Source of the DNA: Maratus speciosus
Lineage: Eukaryota; Arthropoda; Arachnida; Araneae; Salticidae
Length of the DNA: 64,000 bases
Direction: 5' to 3'
Assembly (NCBI GenBank): GCA_963932465.1
Contig: OZ010786.1
Location: forward strand, 446,388,619 to 446,452,618
The notes beneath the pieces were generated by a model, which was not told the DNA's origin, searched no databases, and saw only the letters and a list, made by a program, of their open reading frames with translations. Of this stretch, positions 23,704 through 36,844 are shown one piece after another. Positions within the stretch are counted from its first letter, which is position 1, and each line of letters begins with the position of its first letter. The translations under genes were made by a program, and so were the position numbers.

Positions 23704-24673
23704 AGGGGAGACCGGGCCTGGTAGGCGCAGTTTTTAGTTATTGATTTGTATTAAGTTTTTGTTTAAGTTTTTTATGAAACTTTAACTGTACTTTTAAAGA
23801 ACAGGCATTGTGCTATAAATACCCGGAGTTTTGAATTTGTAGCTTTTGTAGTTTAAGTTTAGCGGAAGCCTAAAGTAAAAGGAAAATTGAGCGCCAACCT
23901 ACCCCGTTACGGGGCAAGTTGCCTATGCCTATGGGGTAAGTTCACACACGCTTTATAAAAATTTAAATGAAACTCAAATAAGACATGCAGTTAAGAGAAA
24001 TCAATTTCATTATTACCAGTAAGTTGAAACAAAGGCGTTATCGCCGTACAATGTAAATTCTAAATTATACAGATATAAAAATAATGAACAAAACATTAAC
24101 ATTGAGTAACTTCTATCCTACTCTATATCATCACCGGAGTTACAGTTGTCACAAATAAAAAATGAGTGTCTCCGTTTGGGCAAGCCTCGTGTGCCCAAAA
24201 CTTTGCATTGCAACTACTTTTCTCGGTGTTTGCTGTTTTTCAAGCTACCAGCACACACCAGACACCGAGCCAACTTGCCCCGTGTTCAATGCGCCTACTA
24301 GCCCTATAATAAATTTCTTCACAAAAGGGACACGTAACCATCTAAGCATAAATAATCCACGTAAATCACACATGGGGTAAAAACAGTTAATCATACACTA
24401 AGAAAAACTGCACAAATTAAATCGCAATTATTAAGATAAGTATTAGAAATTAGAAAAAGAATGAAGCTACAAAAAATTACGTATGAGTGCAAAAAACAGA
24501 AAAATCGTAATAAATGTCCACTGCACTTAGGAAACACTGCAAAACTACAATGAGGATTGTAAAAAGCAAGAAGAAAAATACTCTGTGACTGGTTGCGCAA
24601 TCTATTCACAAACAGGCGATTTATGAGGCCTGCACCTACTTACCCCTGTAGCCAACTACCCCAGGTCTCCCCT
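23704..24673. mobile_element. AGGGGAGACC-TIR element, ~970 bp
   Basis: The left end is AGGGGAGACCGGGCCTGGTA and the right end is ACCCCAGGTCTCCCCT, inverted over about 14 bp. Sub-terminal repeats ACCCCGTTACGGGGCAAGTTG (about 23903) and TTGCCCCGTGTTC (about 24273) are related. The interior has no transposase. Termini of this kind are common in insect and arachnid non-autonomous DNA elements, but I cannot fix the superfamily; no clear target duplication was seen. Confidence 0.65.
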
Positions 24674-25468
24674 ATGATTTTTCCAATCTTCTGTGGTCAG
24701 TCGAATCTAATATCATCTCCTCGCACATCCACGACTTGCATTTTTGCCGATCCCCCCGGCATGTGAACATAGGGAAGAAAATACAGGCAAATAAAGAGCA
24801 TTTTATTTTGGTTCATTTTTGAGTTTACGTTTATTTAATCATCAGTTTCTGTTTGAAAACTTTTCTGAAGATGGATTTTGATAAATGTCCTTCTGATTTT
24901 ACATAATTATTAATAGGTAAAAAGAAAATAGGAAAAAGAAGGAATAAAAGAAAAGGTCATTTCTAATGTTCAAAATTTATTACAGTTTTCTGTGGGCATG
25001 TTTAGAGAGGGGGGAAGGAAGCCTTTTTGATGAAATTGTGGTTTGTTGATAATTTTATAAATTTATTTACATTGCAAATAACACGAATATTTCTTAAATA
25101 GTTAAAATGTAAAGAATATATATTACCGTGAAACTATATAATTATATCAATGCAGACAAAATTTTGAATTTGAAATTTTGCTCGTATTGTAGATAACATG
25201 AATTTTCCTATCAAATGTAATTAAAATTTAAAGAATATAGATTACCATGGTACTACATAATTATATTAATTCTTAAAATAAATTTAAATAAAAATTTGAA
25301 TTTTAACATAGTAGCTTAATTGTTAATAATTAAAATTTCAATTACGCGATATTTGTAAACTCAGATGTTCTGTATTACTTAAAAAAAGTAATAAAATTGC
25401 CATTTTTTGTTCTTCTTATTATTTTAACATATTTTGTATGATATGCACATATAGGCTTCTAATACGTA
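24674..25468. other. AT-rich DNA without a gene
   Basis: No coding sequence was found. The last ~100 bp (25365-25468) are duplicated on the other side of the next element at about 26605-26700, where TATGCACAT and TAATACGTACAG recur. Confidence 0.45.
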
Positions 25469-26532
25469 CAGTCGTGGAAAAAAAAAAGTAAACGATCCCT
25501 ACTAACTCCTCAACAAATCATCGTAGAAGAAAGTTACTGGTACCGAACGATTGGAAATAAAGTCTACTTTTAACTGATGTATATAAAATTTGCTTAGGGG
25601 GCCATCTACATATTAAAACAACTCCAAACTTCATTTTTTTCAATGGCAATACCCAATTTTAACGATATATTTCAAATCTTCGGTTCAAACTATTCCTAGA
25701 CACCGAATTTCAAGCCATTTGAATGATAAGTTTTTGAATTATAAACATTCAAAATTTAGTGCTTCTAATGTTAAATTACATTTTCATATTTTTATTTATA
25801 TCTCCCGAAATTATGCTCCTAATGTGCTAATTTTTTTTGTAGTAATAATACTAATATACACAAACATAAATAAGCTGAATTTGCAATTTTTATAATTTTA
25901 TGATATGAATTATGAATTATGAAATTAATATTCGAAAACATTATGAAATGCAACCTACATTTTTTTTGATGGATTTAGATTTATTAAGTCTTGCTTTATG
26001 GAAATTCAAAAATTTCACATTTTTCTTCCAAGTAGTTTTCAAATTATGCTTAAAAAACGGCAAAATGATGGTTTAAGGGGCCGTCTATGATGGAAGTGAG
26101 TAGACATTTTGAAATGTATTCTGCTGTACTGTAATCAAACAGGTTTCATTGATGCTTAAACGTGCCTTGATCAAGAAGGCGGCTCTCTCGGTTAACATTC
26201 CAGTACGGAACTTCAATTTGGATACAGCCCTTAAAATATGCTCGTTTTAAAATAATTAATTTCTCGGAAACTTATGGTACGAATTGCATAAAAATTCGTT
26301 TTTAGGCTAATTGAAGGGTGTAGAGTTCATTTATGCTGTCAGAATTGGGTACTGCTATTGAAAAAAACAAAGTTATGGTTCGTTTTAATATGTAGATGGC
26401 CCCCTAAGCCAATTTTATATACATCATTTAAAAGTAGACTTTATTTCCAATCGTTCGGTACCAGTAACTTTCTTCTACGATAATTTGTTGAGGAGTTAGA
26501 AGGGGCTGTTTCCTTTTTTTTTTACTAAACTG
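25469..26532. mobile_element. Tc1/mariner-like MITE with ~190-bp inverted repeats
   Basis: The left end is TA|CAGTCGTGGAAAAAAAAA and the right end is TTTTACTAAACTG|TA, so a TA dinucleotide flanks both ends as in Tc1/mariner elements. The inverted repeats extend about 190-230 bp; the shared block TACTGGTACCGAACGATTGG is identical in both arms. The interior of about 650 bp has no transposase. The duplicated flank near 26700 (AATACGTACAGAACG) looks like the empty target. A decayed half copy is at about 31790-31985. Confidence 0.75.
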
Positions 26533-26979
26533 TACATCCACATTTAGAACAATTTATTTACATACAATAATCACAATTCCTTTTTATTTCGTCAATTAGC
26601 CGATATTTAGAAACCCAATTGTTCTATATTACTTTTAAAAAATTGCTATTTCTTATTGGTATTAATATTTTAACATGATATGCACATAAACTCCACTAAT
26701 ACGTACAGAACGATTTATATACAAAAAACAATTGCTTTTTAAATCATTCAACTAATCAGAAGCCGTATTTTCTTCCCTATGCTAGCTTTGGTGAGATCGG
26801 CGAAAACGCCCACGGATAACCGGCATGCCGCTGCCGCGAGGCCGTCCAATCCTGGTTGGTTGGCTCGTTGATTGGGGTTTAATGCCACAAAGTCTATTGA
26901 GGACATGCAGAGGTAAGAAAATGTTAAAGTTTGACATTGGATGTTAAAGTTTAACATTAATGAAAAAAGCAGTACGATA
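26533..26979. other. AT-rich DNA, duplicated flank
   Basis: 26590-26720 is a diverged copy of 25330-25470. Around 26770-26870 there is a GC-richer patch without a recognisable product. Confidence 0.4.
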
Positions 26980-28310
26980 ATATGAGGACGTGAGTTTCAA
27001 AACTCGCCTTAGCCAAAATTAAGAAAATCGTTGTTTCTCTATCAATCTATTCCATAGGTAAAGCTGCACCGGAAAAACACAATATTGTAAAAAAAAAAAA
27101 AAAAAAAAAAAGAGAGAACAGGAATTCTGCTTTTTCAGAATTTAGTGTCGCCCCCGGCATTTCGATTACTTCATTTTCTTCTGATGGACTGATAGCTTTT
27201 ATTATTATGAAATAGCCATTATAAATGAAGTGTTAGGTGAAGACGAAAGAGCAGCCGTAAAAAGTTACAACTCTGATTTTCTGGTCAGTGGGGATTTGGT
27301 CTGATCTGGTCAGGTCTGATTTTCTGGGGGGAAAAAATGGTCATAATTTTTTTTTTTACGGCTGTTCTTTCATCTTCACCTAACACTTCATTTATAATGG
27401 CTGTTTCATAATAATAGAAGCCACCAATCCATCAGAAGGAAATAACTCGGTGAAGCAGGACTCTACTGCAGTACAAAATATATTTCAATTTTAAAACTTA
27501 AAGCACACGTTTTATTTTACGTAAAATGACGTCATTCGTATCCGCTTAAGAATTCCACATTTACTATCCACTCTTAAACATCTACAGTAAAGCATGCATA
27601 GAACATCACTATCGCGAAATAATGCACAAATTCAGCAAAAAGATTCCGTCATTCAAGAAAATCGAAAAAAAAAAACCCGGCTATCTAATGATTTATACAT
27701 ACTTACTATTAAATAATACGTTTATATGTTTTTCAAAATAGCACGTATTTTAATTACCTTTTCTTTCGGTTGTTACGAGAAAATGGGAACAAAAATATAT
27801 AATTACTATTTTAAAACTATTTTTCCTTTACTTTCTACTGAAATGGAGTACTCCCTTTGCCAATATTAAGCAAATGGCACCAAAAACTACAAAAAAAATT
27901 AATATTTCAAAAATAAATGGAGATACAGTTTTCAAACAAAATGCATTTAAAAGAACTTTTGTTTCCCAATACGACGGTATAAAAATTGATGCGATGCTTA
28001 GAAGTTAAAAAAATTGCTAAAGAGTATTTAATCGCAATGCTTTGTTTTACGGTTAGCTTCTGAGCTTTTGTAAGGTAAAGTTATTTTTTGGACACAAAAT
28101 AAGCTGCGAGAAAGAAATAGCATAGCGTACCGGAGGCTAAAAATAAAACTAGTTAAAAAAAAACTAGTAAAAAAAAATGTAGTCCTATATTTCTGTCACT
28201 GTAAAAACTTTTTTGACATTGAAAACAAATGGACGCAGTTAGCGGTATTTCGCGATTTCCCAAAATTTCATTTTCTGGATAAGCGAGTTTTGAAACTCAC
28301 ATCCTCATAT
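26980..28310. mobile_element. TIR element, ~1.33 kb, with a nested fold-back
   Basis: The left end ATATGAGGACGTGAGTTTC and the right end GAAACTCACATCCTCATAT are inverted repeats continuing inward through AAAACTCGC / GCGAGTTTT, about 31 bp in all. A fold-back of about 290 bp (27165-27455) sits inside. The block 27890-28000 is an inverted relative of 17995-18110. No transposase is seen. Confidence 0.65.
27165..27455. mobile_element. Fold-back element, ~290 bp, nested
   Basis: Left arm CTTCTGATGGACTGATAGC... and right arm ...CCACCAATCCATCAGAAG are inverted copies over about 90 bp, including ATTATAAATGAAGTGTTAGG against CCTAACACTTCATTTATAAT. The spacer contains GGTCTGATTTTCTGG. A decayed copy of one arm with its spacer is at about 34640-34800. 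Confidence 0.7.
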
Positions 28311-28479
28311 GTATAATTAAAGCCATTTAATAAATTGAAAATGCCGCTGCTAAAAGACAAAGAAAATATTTACAATTTAAAACTGAAAAATCTGTAAAAC
28401 AGTATTAAAAAAAAAGTATAAGATGTCGTAAAAATACTGCATAAAAAGAAATTTATAAGCCACAGATTATTAAAAAGTA

Positions 28480-29850
28480 ATGTAAAACCATGTAGGCTAA
28501 AATTCTTCAAAAACTGTAGTTTCTTCGTTTGTACTTGAGTCATAAATATAAAAGTTTGATTCCGTACCCTCTTCCACATAGCGGTGCAGCTGTTTAGAAT
28601 CCTTCATATTAGCAAGTGATGGGCATGATTTCTTTTTATTTGTGCCTGCAGTTTTTCTTTATGAAGGGGCTTGAGTTCAGGATTTCTATCTTTTTTTCTG
28701 CGCACAAAAATTTTCGTTTGCTTTCCAGTTTGAAAAACATCAAGATTCTGGAATTTGCTTGCACATTAAACAGAAATTTGCTCAGTCTCATGTTCGATTA
28801 ACTTTTTAGATTGACTTGAAGGTTTTTGTGACTGACGATTAAGGCAATTATATTTTAAAAGGTTCGAATGAAGGTGGCGGAAGTTCTAATTTTGGCATAA
28901 GTCTTGTAACAGAGGTAGAGTGTTCACTATGGTTTTTTTCTTACTATGGATTACTTATTTAAGTACTCGATTATAATGTCACAGGAGAATTATTTGGTGG
29001 TAAAGACGATTTAAGTTGGGCGCTTAATTACTTTAAGGATTTTAATTCTTACTTGCGTAAACTAGAGAAAGGAACCCTAATCGATGTTTTTCCGGATTCA
29101 ACAAGTTTGCCAGGTTCAGAATAAGAAAGTTTTTGCGTAATATTTAAGTGCAAGGATTTCTTTTTCACGGTTACAGTTTCGGCATGAGCGAGAGGGTCAC
29201 TTTTACAGTTTTCGCAGCGTTCAGCTTTTCGCAACGTTTATTGTCATGGCCGGAGTCCCCATGGCCCAAGTAACGGACCTACGATGGGTAGTTATACTAT
29301 GGCCATAATGCTGACACTTAAAAAAACGGTGAGGGTTAGGTATATAAGGTCGGACAGGACAGCTCAGGAAGGCAGTTCTAATTCTAGTTGGTAAAGTAGG
29401 GCTATCGAAAGTGAGAATAATTTGCTTCGTAGGAAGCACTTGACCATATTGACGGATAGTAATACGGCTTGCATCTAAGATATTTTGATCGTTTAAATTT
29501 TGTAGTACTTTCCTTCTGGAAAATGAAAGTTCTACTTCTGATGTTACACCTCGGCTTATATTTAATGTTTAATTTACCTGAACAGAAACAGAATATATAC
29601 CTATTATTGTCTGAGACCCCCCCCCCCGAACAGAAAATACTCAAACTGCATTTTAAATGTGAAAAAGCATCTCCAAATACAGATTGAAAAGTTTTTATGA
29701 TAAAAAACGGTGAAGTTCTCTTAAAAGAACTATCAGAAAGACTACCGCCGAATATTGGGCAACTGATATAAAACAGCACAAGAACTTAGTTACCGCTATC
29801 CCCTTCCAAAAATCGCACAAAAACTGCTATCACAGTCCCCAACCGGAAGA
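28480..29850 (-). pseudogene. Jockey-type LINE ORF1 (gag-like) remnant
   Basis: In broken minus-strand frames the translation runs SPFFIIKTFQSVFG, then RGVTSEVELSFSRRKVLQ, RITIRQYGQVLPTKQIILTF, RPYIPNPHRFFKCQHYGHS, then ERCENCKSD and further KKKDRNPELKPLHKEK. This order matches the nucleic-acid-binding ORF1 of Jockey/CR1-like non-LTR retrotransposons: a 'SPFLI.KA' start, the 'LPTKH.ILTF' block, the 'RPYIPNPLRCFKCQRFGHS' zinc knuckle, later knuckles, and a basic C-terminus. Only the first knuckle is nearly intact (C, C, H visible). Frameshifts and stops are frequent. No ORF2 follows on either side. Confidence 0.75.
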
Positions 29851-30647
29851 ATATCTCCATTTTTAACTGATACCTGACGTGTATAGACAACAACATATAT
29901 ATGAAGCATGGTTCAATTTTACGTATAACTTCGTATACTTTCCTATGATAGAATAACAACACCCACTTTTGGCAGCATATTGTGCTTTTCTAGAATTTTT
30001 TTCCTTAGGGTATCGAAGGGAAGTCATTGGGTCAAATATCTCAGGAAATATGAAAGTTTAAAGTTTAAAGGCTTTCTAAGAAATTTTGAGAAGATAAAAT
30101 TGAATTCTATGTAGCACTTTTGTTTTCCATTGAGCTAAGTTCTCGTTGAACAACAAAACTCTTCTATATGTAATAATAACGATGTATAGGTCCGGTGCAT
30201 TCACAAAACTTTTGTTAAAAACATATTTAGGACAAAATTTTATTTAGTAAGCTAGGAAATTGGGAAAGGACTTCTATCAATTAATGATGTTTTAGATTTA
30301 TTCTACGTGAATAAGAATGAACTTTTAAAATAATAAAAAATACATATTATATAGAGAAGACGAGCATGGTGCTCTTACAGATGCTTAAGTGAGACATGGT
30401 TAAAAAAGGTTTGGGAACAACTCGCTTAGAGGTTTGAATCTAGAGTTAGAACTTCCAAAGCTATCCAAATTATTCCACACTTTAAAAATTACAGTTATAT
30501 TCTAGGCACTGCATTTAAGCATTAAAATTTTAAGGCAAATTGTTGCAAATAAATGTAAACGTACCTGAATTGGAAAGCTGTCTATCTGTCTGTCTTGTAC
30601 CAATGTTTTTTTGTAGTTGATGCTCCCCGAAAAATACCAATTAAGCT
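29851..30647. other. AT-rich DNA without a gene
   Basis: Nothing recognisable except a short echo (GAAGCATGGTTCAATTTTACG, about 29902) of a phrase also seen near 12383 and 17350 in the large duplication. Confidence 0.4.
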
Positions 30648-31545
30648 TTTTACTTTTTTCTATCTTTACAAGAAGAAAGTATTCGATTCGTGAAAATAAT
30701 TTTCGACTTCCGGTTTTCGACGGATTTATATGTTTTAGAATGTCCTGAACACGATTTGATGGTTTTTAGAAAATGTCTGTCTGTGAGTCAGGTGTCGCAG
30801 CTATGCAGCATTTTTTTACGATTTCCGCAATAGCTCTATCTCAAGAACTAATGCTTGTATTTTCAACAAATTTCAGATTCAGGTATACCTTGATATGAAT
30901 TAGTGCTGTTTTGGTGCAAATCGCTCAACAGGTGGCGCTGCTATGCTGCATTTTTCAGAATTTCCCCTATAGCTGTATCTCAAGAACTAATGCACGAATT
31001 TTCATCAAACTTCAGAATCAGTTAGTCCTTGACATGAATTGACATTTTATAGATTTTGGTGTAAATAGCTCAACAGGTGGCGCTGCCATACTGCATTTTT
31101 CAGAATTTCCACTATAGCTGTATCTCAAGCTGCATCGCACGAATTTTCATCAAACTTCAGAATCAGTTAGTCCTTGACATGAATTGACATTTTGTACGTT
31201 TTGGTGTAAATCTCACACCAGGTGGCGCTGATATGCTGTTTTTGCGATTTCCGCATTAGCCTCTATCTCAAGAACTAAGGCTTGGATTTTCAACGAACTT
31301 CAGATTCATGTATACCTTGATATGAGTTAGTGCTGTTTATGTTTTGGTACAAATCGCTCAACAGGTGGTGCTGCTATGCTGCCTTTTTCAGACTTTCCAC
31401 TATAGCTCCATCTCATTAACTAATGCACGAATTTTCATCAAACTTCAAATTCAGATATACTTTGATATGAATTGGTGCTAAATTGATGTAATTTCTTGTA
31501 CAATTTAAATTATTTAATTGACGTGATTTATATAGAAGAAAGTTT
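30648..31545 (+). mobile_element. Hairpin plus minisatellite element, copy 2
   Basis: It starts with the same perfect hairpin (CTATCTTTACAAGAAGAAAG region) as 18571 and ends with AGAAGAAAGTTTTG. Inside are five tandem units of about 145 bp (GCTATGC markers near 30798, 30941, 31085, 31232 and 31374). Each has GGTGGCGCTG-like, GCATTTTTCAGAATTTCC-like, CTCAAGAACTAATGC and TTTTCATCAAACTTC blocks. The TCTG run of copy 1 is reduced here to CTGTCTGTGAGTC. Confidence 0.65.
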
Positions 31546-31789
31546 TGTAATGACCACAACATACTAGTTTTAGGGAGATTGATGTTGCTGATTCAAAACC
31601 TTTTCAGAATGAAACAATCATAAGCATGGTATAAACATATAGAATAAATTAAATAATATAAAAAAATAATGTTAGGATTTATTACATAAAAATGTAATTT
31701 ATACACAAATTACACTACTTTACACAAATTAATTTGGCAGGGTATAATGCTTTAAGAAATATACATAAACTATTTACTTTTCCAGTCTG

Positions 31790-31985
31790 ATTTGATACAA
31801 CGAACAAAAAATAGTTTCAAAAGAGAGTACTGCCATTAGAAAAATGTGGTATAATTTTTAGTATGCAGATGGCTTCTAAACCTTAATCCAAGCACATCAT
31901 CTAATAATAGACTTTTTGTCAATCGTTTGATAACACTATTATTATAGTTATAGAAGGATTTGAGGTAGAGATTTTATAGAGTATA
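31790..31985 (-). repeat. Decayed half copy of the 25.5-kb Tc1-like MITE
   Basis: It shares ordered, diverged blocks with the right arm at 26330-26530: TACTGCCATTAGAAAAA, GCAGATGGCTTCTAAACC, TAATAGACTTTTTGTCAATCG and a closing TTTTTCCACGGCTAC. The left half is missing. Confidence 0.5.
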
Positions 31986-34900
31986 TTTTTCCACGGCTAC
32001 AATTTTATTTTTATAAATTGAGATAGTTAATGTCCATAAAGTTTGCGAAAAAAGTACCATCAAAATATAAAAATTCCACTTTACACACGGATCTTTTACT
32101 TAATGGCTTAATACCTTTAAAAAGCGTTTTGAATGTATCTTTGAAATAAAATTCATGTTTATTATTTTTATACCCTAACTAGACATTTCACTATAGAAAA
32201 ATATGCTAAACTTTGAAAGGCGTTGGCGTATATATTTCGACGCTGGTGCATTTATTTTAGTACAAACTGCCAATATTGCATTAATTCTAACTAGTCCTTT
32301 TTATCAATTTAATATTTACTAATTTTATACAGATATTGGAGGTTACATTGAACACAGACTGTATGGAAAGTTAATACTTTGGCTTTCAAGAGGTCTTGAG
32401 GTATAGATTAGGCTGCTTATGTTTTTATTTTACTAAAAAACACCCGTGTTCTTAAAAATAATGCATTAAAAAAAGTCAAACTTATCAGATTCTTCATTAT
32501 TTTTGTAATAACAGAATAGAAAATTTGACGTTAAAAATTAATCTTAAAAAACAAGAAATATAACTTTAAAAACAGTTAACACGATTTTAATTCTAAATTT
32601 AATATGATTTCAAATAAAAACGAAACAAAAGATTTGACCCTGGGAAATACCACTAATAAGGTATGGCTTCGAAAATATTTGTATGTGGAACTATCTTCAA
32701 AAATAAACTTGTGTACAAAATTTGAGACAAATCCATTCGTTCGGCATGTGACCCATCAATGAAGTAAAAGCATGTCTTTTCCCTGGAACCTGCTCGTATT
32801 GAGGCGCTGCCCTGAAAATCATGGATGTTGCATCGACAGGGGCAATGAACTTATACGCAACATTGGTGAAAGATCGGTTCCAAGAAAGTCAATCAAAAAC
32901 CGATTGCAGGATAACACAAAAGCTCCCGAATACTTCCGTCGGAACTCTAAGTTACTCAAAATTCCCCTCGATACTAAAATAACATGATTAAATCTAATTT
33001 AATCAGGATCTACGATAAGAATACGGAAAGATCATGATAAATCTTTGATCTAATCAGGAAGTTCGAACTTCCTGAAGAAGAGACTTTATGGATTTTCTCT
33101 GTAATGAACTCCTGGGAACGTCCTACGACGCAACCTCCTAATATGACATGCCTGAAGACGTACCAAGGAAGTCAGAGTGCTGAAATTATCTCATGGGAAA
33201 CGTGTTTAATGAAATACAATATATTTTTAAAAAATCGATAACTTCATTGTTTAATTCAAAATTATGTTTATACTTAATATCTGTTTCATTCAAATATAAA
33301 AATTATTAAAACATAAAATTCATAAAACAATGTACAAAATAAGTAATTAAATAAACAATTGATAATTAATATTATTGAGTAATTTGTCAACTGCATTAAT
33401 CAGACTTTAATGAAATTAGTTCAACAAACATTTTCCTTGTCACTCAGTCCCAAGATAATAAGATCATTGAAAGAAAATTAATCAAATATGCAGCACTTAA
33501 TAATTAATTAATTTGATACGTTTGCAATTTCAGCTAACGTCTCTACTATTTATTTTTTTAAACAAATTATTGTGCTTTACCGAATAACAACAAATGAGGT
33601 TTATGCATTTTTTCCACAGCTTTTTTATTTTATACACATCAATATTTAATTCACGAATAATTTTTGAAAGAAACTTGTTGGGAAGGAGCCGTTTCGTTGA
33701 TGGTTCCGTTTCAATTTCATTCAGAAACAAAAAGGGTATTTTTATTGTGACGGCCTAAGGAGAACTGTTCAGACGTAAAAACCACGTCTGTAGAGCATAG
33801 ATATCCCCCCCCCCCCCCGCACACCTTTATTAAGGTCTTGAAAAAGGATACATCAATGAATCCAAAGACTCAAGCCGCTGGAAAAGAAAACGCGAGCAAT
33901 GGGCGACTTATATTTCTATCTGTTCTCTTCTCTTTTTTACTTTCGGAGCACATAATATAATAACAGTAATATAAGCATGATTTGTGTGTTGAGCGCATGT
34001 GAGTGAACAGGATAACGTCCAAATGGATTTGGATAATATGTTATAGACCACTGTCATAAGAATTGTATAGATTTCTGTACAAATCGGCCTACGGATTAGC
34101 TATTAATTCAGTAGCGTATCAATTTAAAAATTATGGGTGGGGGATGGCTCAATTAGTTTCCAAATTAGTAAGCTGAAAATAACTGCGAAATTGAGAAAAT
34201 TAATTAATGACAGAGCGTCTCATTAATAAGTAATCAGGCAGATTAATTAATAATTCATTTATTCCATAATTAAAAATGTATATGCACATTATTTCAAAGT
34301 AAACATTAAGGAATAAGATAAATTTTACAATTTTGTGAATTATGATAGCAGAGCATGAAAGAAATATTTTATTAATAGTATTTAAAATGAAGAAATACAA
34401 TGACTTACAAATTTTTCCTGTGTAACAGAAGGTAATTATGCGCTTCGCTGAAATTGCGTTGATAATGCATTCGGGATTTACGATGCAAGGCCAGAAAAAC
34501 GAGAATTAGACATAGTGTTCCTAAGATACGTTTTTAATCGTCAAATAAGGAGAGGACACGAGGTTGGGGACATAGAATCCGGCGACACTTTGTGCATTGA
34601 TAGAGAATAAGTAAGAAATGGCCATAATTAAAAAAAAAATATGGCTATTTTTTTCTCATTCTGATCAGAAAATCAGAGTTAAAACTTTTTACAACTACTC
34701 TTTCACCTTCACTTCATTTAAAATGTGCCTTCACTCCATTTACAATGTCTGTTCCATAATAATGGAATCCATCAGTCCAATAGAAGAAAATGATCCATTG
34801 CAAAGGTATAAGTTGAATTGAAAAAAAAAATTAATACTTTGAGCAGAAAGAAGATGCTAAACCTACAATTTCCATGATAGTAATAGAATCACATAGCTGC

Positions 34901-36730
34901 CAATTTGTGCGGTTTTGTTATCTCTAAAATTTAATAAAATTTTTTGCCATATTTAATCGTTGACAATTGTTAGATTTCGGTGATTGAATTAGGCAAAATT
35001 TACTGGTAAGTTTTAGTGTTAAGAAAAAAATCTTAGAAATTGGTAGCTATGCAGTAGCGTAATACTGAAAAAAAAAAAAAACAACTCTGCAGCAAAATTG
35101 ACATACAACAATCAAAAAACAAAAAAACTATCAAGGGCTTTTTGAAATATACAATTTCATTTCCCCTTTTTCTTAAGAATAAAGGAAATGTACATAAAGG
35201 AAATATACTAGCACTATACAAATTAATGAATTAAGTGAAAATTTATATTTCAACTCCTTGGTTGTGACGATTTTTGTCAATCCGGTTTATACGAGTTTTT
35301 TGCTTATCCGAGATGAGCTTGTTCCATATTAACTCGGATATTCGGGATATTACTGTAATATTCTTGTGTACAATTCCATATTGATTGTTAAATCAATTCA
35401 TCTATACACTTCAATCTTTCTGGAGTCTTTTATATCTGCGAACCCTACCATTTCACTACTGGTCATTAAGAGTTACGTTCAAAGCTCAAATTCGAGTATA
35501 CCAGCCAAACAATATCCTTTATACACCATCATATTTCTTATTGTTTACCTTCATTCTCTCGAAAAAATAAGCAGCTGCAATTTTTTCGATTTTCTGCGGA
35601 TTTCTTAGAACGATACGTAACATTCATTCCAAAACATTTATTTATTTTGGGAATACTTTCTTTTAAATTTTCCTCCGTTTACTGTAAATTGGTCCAGATT
35701 TGGGCAAATTTGTAATTGCTATTATCTGCAAAGAAATTACACCTTAATTGCATGTAATTAATTATAGTGAAAATTGCATTCGTAAAAAATTCTTGCAGCA
35801 CTGTAGCCGGAACTGTCCCCTTTCCATTACTTGACGAAATTTCTGCGTTTGAATGTGTTTAACTATAATCAATTACATGAAATTAACTTGTAATTTCTTT
35901 GTGGATAATTAATATGACAAATTTGCCCAACTCTGAATTGATCTTTAGGGCTCATAGAAATTATCTTGCATATTACGTTCCTTTTGATTCTATGACTATT
36001 CTCTTTAAATGTACACAATCCTAGAGAGGTGTTATTGTCAATAGTGTGCAAGGTAAAAAAAAAAAAAAAAAAAAAAAAAAATCAACGACACGATACACAG
36101 CGCAAATTAAATGAATAAATAACAAAATGCGTCAAAATTACGTCTAACTCTTTCTACCACTACATTCACGTATTCTACTTTCTAACCTTGAGCTATACCT
36201 CTTGCGCATAAATTGGATATCAGAAACTACAAAAAAAAAAAAAAAAAAATTAAAAAATAAATGGAATATAATATTCTGTGAGTACATTTCGTCTGCTTAT
36301 CGTCATCTAAAAAGTAAAAAAAAACTTATGCTTCTGTGAAATAAATATATTAGATATTTTTTTCTTTCGCAAAATTATGAAACATCCACTTGATTATTAA
36401 CTTATTAAAACAATAGCAACGTTGCATAAATACTTCAAGCAATGCTTTTATATTTATTAATGCGAAAAGAACAGACTTTAATAAAAATTAATTCCGAAGC
36501 ATTTTCTATTTTATATTCCTGATACTTCGTCTCAAGATAATAAGATCACCGTAAGATAACTAATCAAATATGCAACTCTTGTAATAACTTAATAATTCCC
36601 TGTTTTTGCTACTTGCCTTTGCTGTATTTTTGGAAAAAGGATATGGTAACAATTTTTAAACCAACTTACAGCAAAGGAAATTATACAATTTTTTTGTATG
36701 TTTTTCAAAGAGATTGTTCTGTTGGTTGTT
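31986..36730. other. AT-rich DNA with scattered old repeats, no gene
   Basis: No coding region is credible. A decayed arm of the 27.2-kb fold-back lies at about 34640-34800. A ~70-bp phrase around AAGATAATAAGATCA...CAAATATGCA occurs at 33450-33500, 36530-36580 and, more diverged, 46380-46420. A pogo-like terminus (ACTCGGATATTCGGG...TTACTGTA) lies at 35334-35358 without a visible partner. A C run is at 33806-33819 and A runs are at 36056-36080 and 36231-36249. Confidence 0.4.
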
Positions 36731-36844
36731 AGGTGCATTCGTAAATTATATTCCATAGCACTTATAGTTGTCATTTGATCAGTCCGTCTGTCCGCATATA
36801 ACAGCGCAAAATATATCCAACCGAATGGTTTGAAATTTAATATA

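Noticed and set aside
29402..29779. 125-codon minus-strand open frame
   Set aside because: Its first part is in the frame of the Jockey ORF1 N-terminus, but most of it is an out-of-frame reading of ORF1. The real homology is in the neighbouring frame and is reported as the ORF1 remnant.
32772..32987. 71-codon plus-strand open frame with less AT-biased translation
   Set aside because: No recognisable domain, no splice or neighbour context, and no second copy. The evidence is too weak to call a gene.
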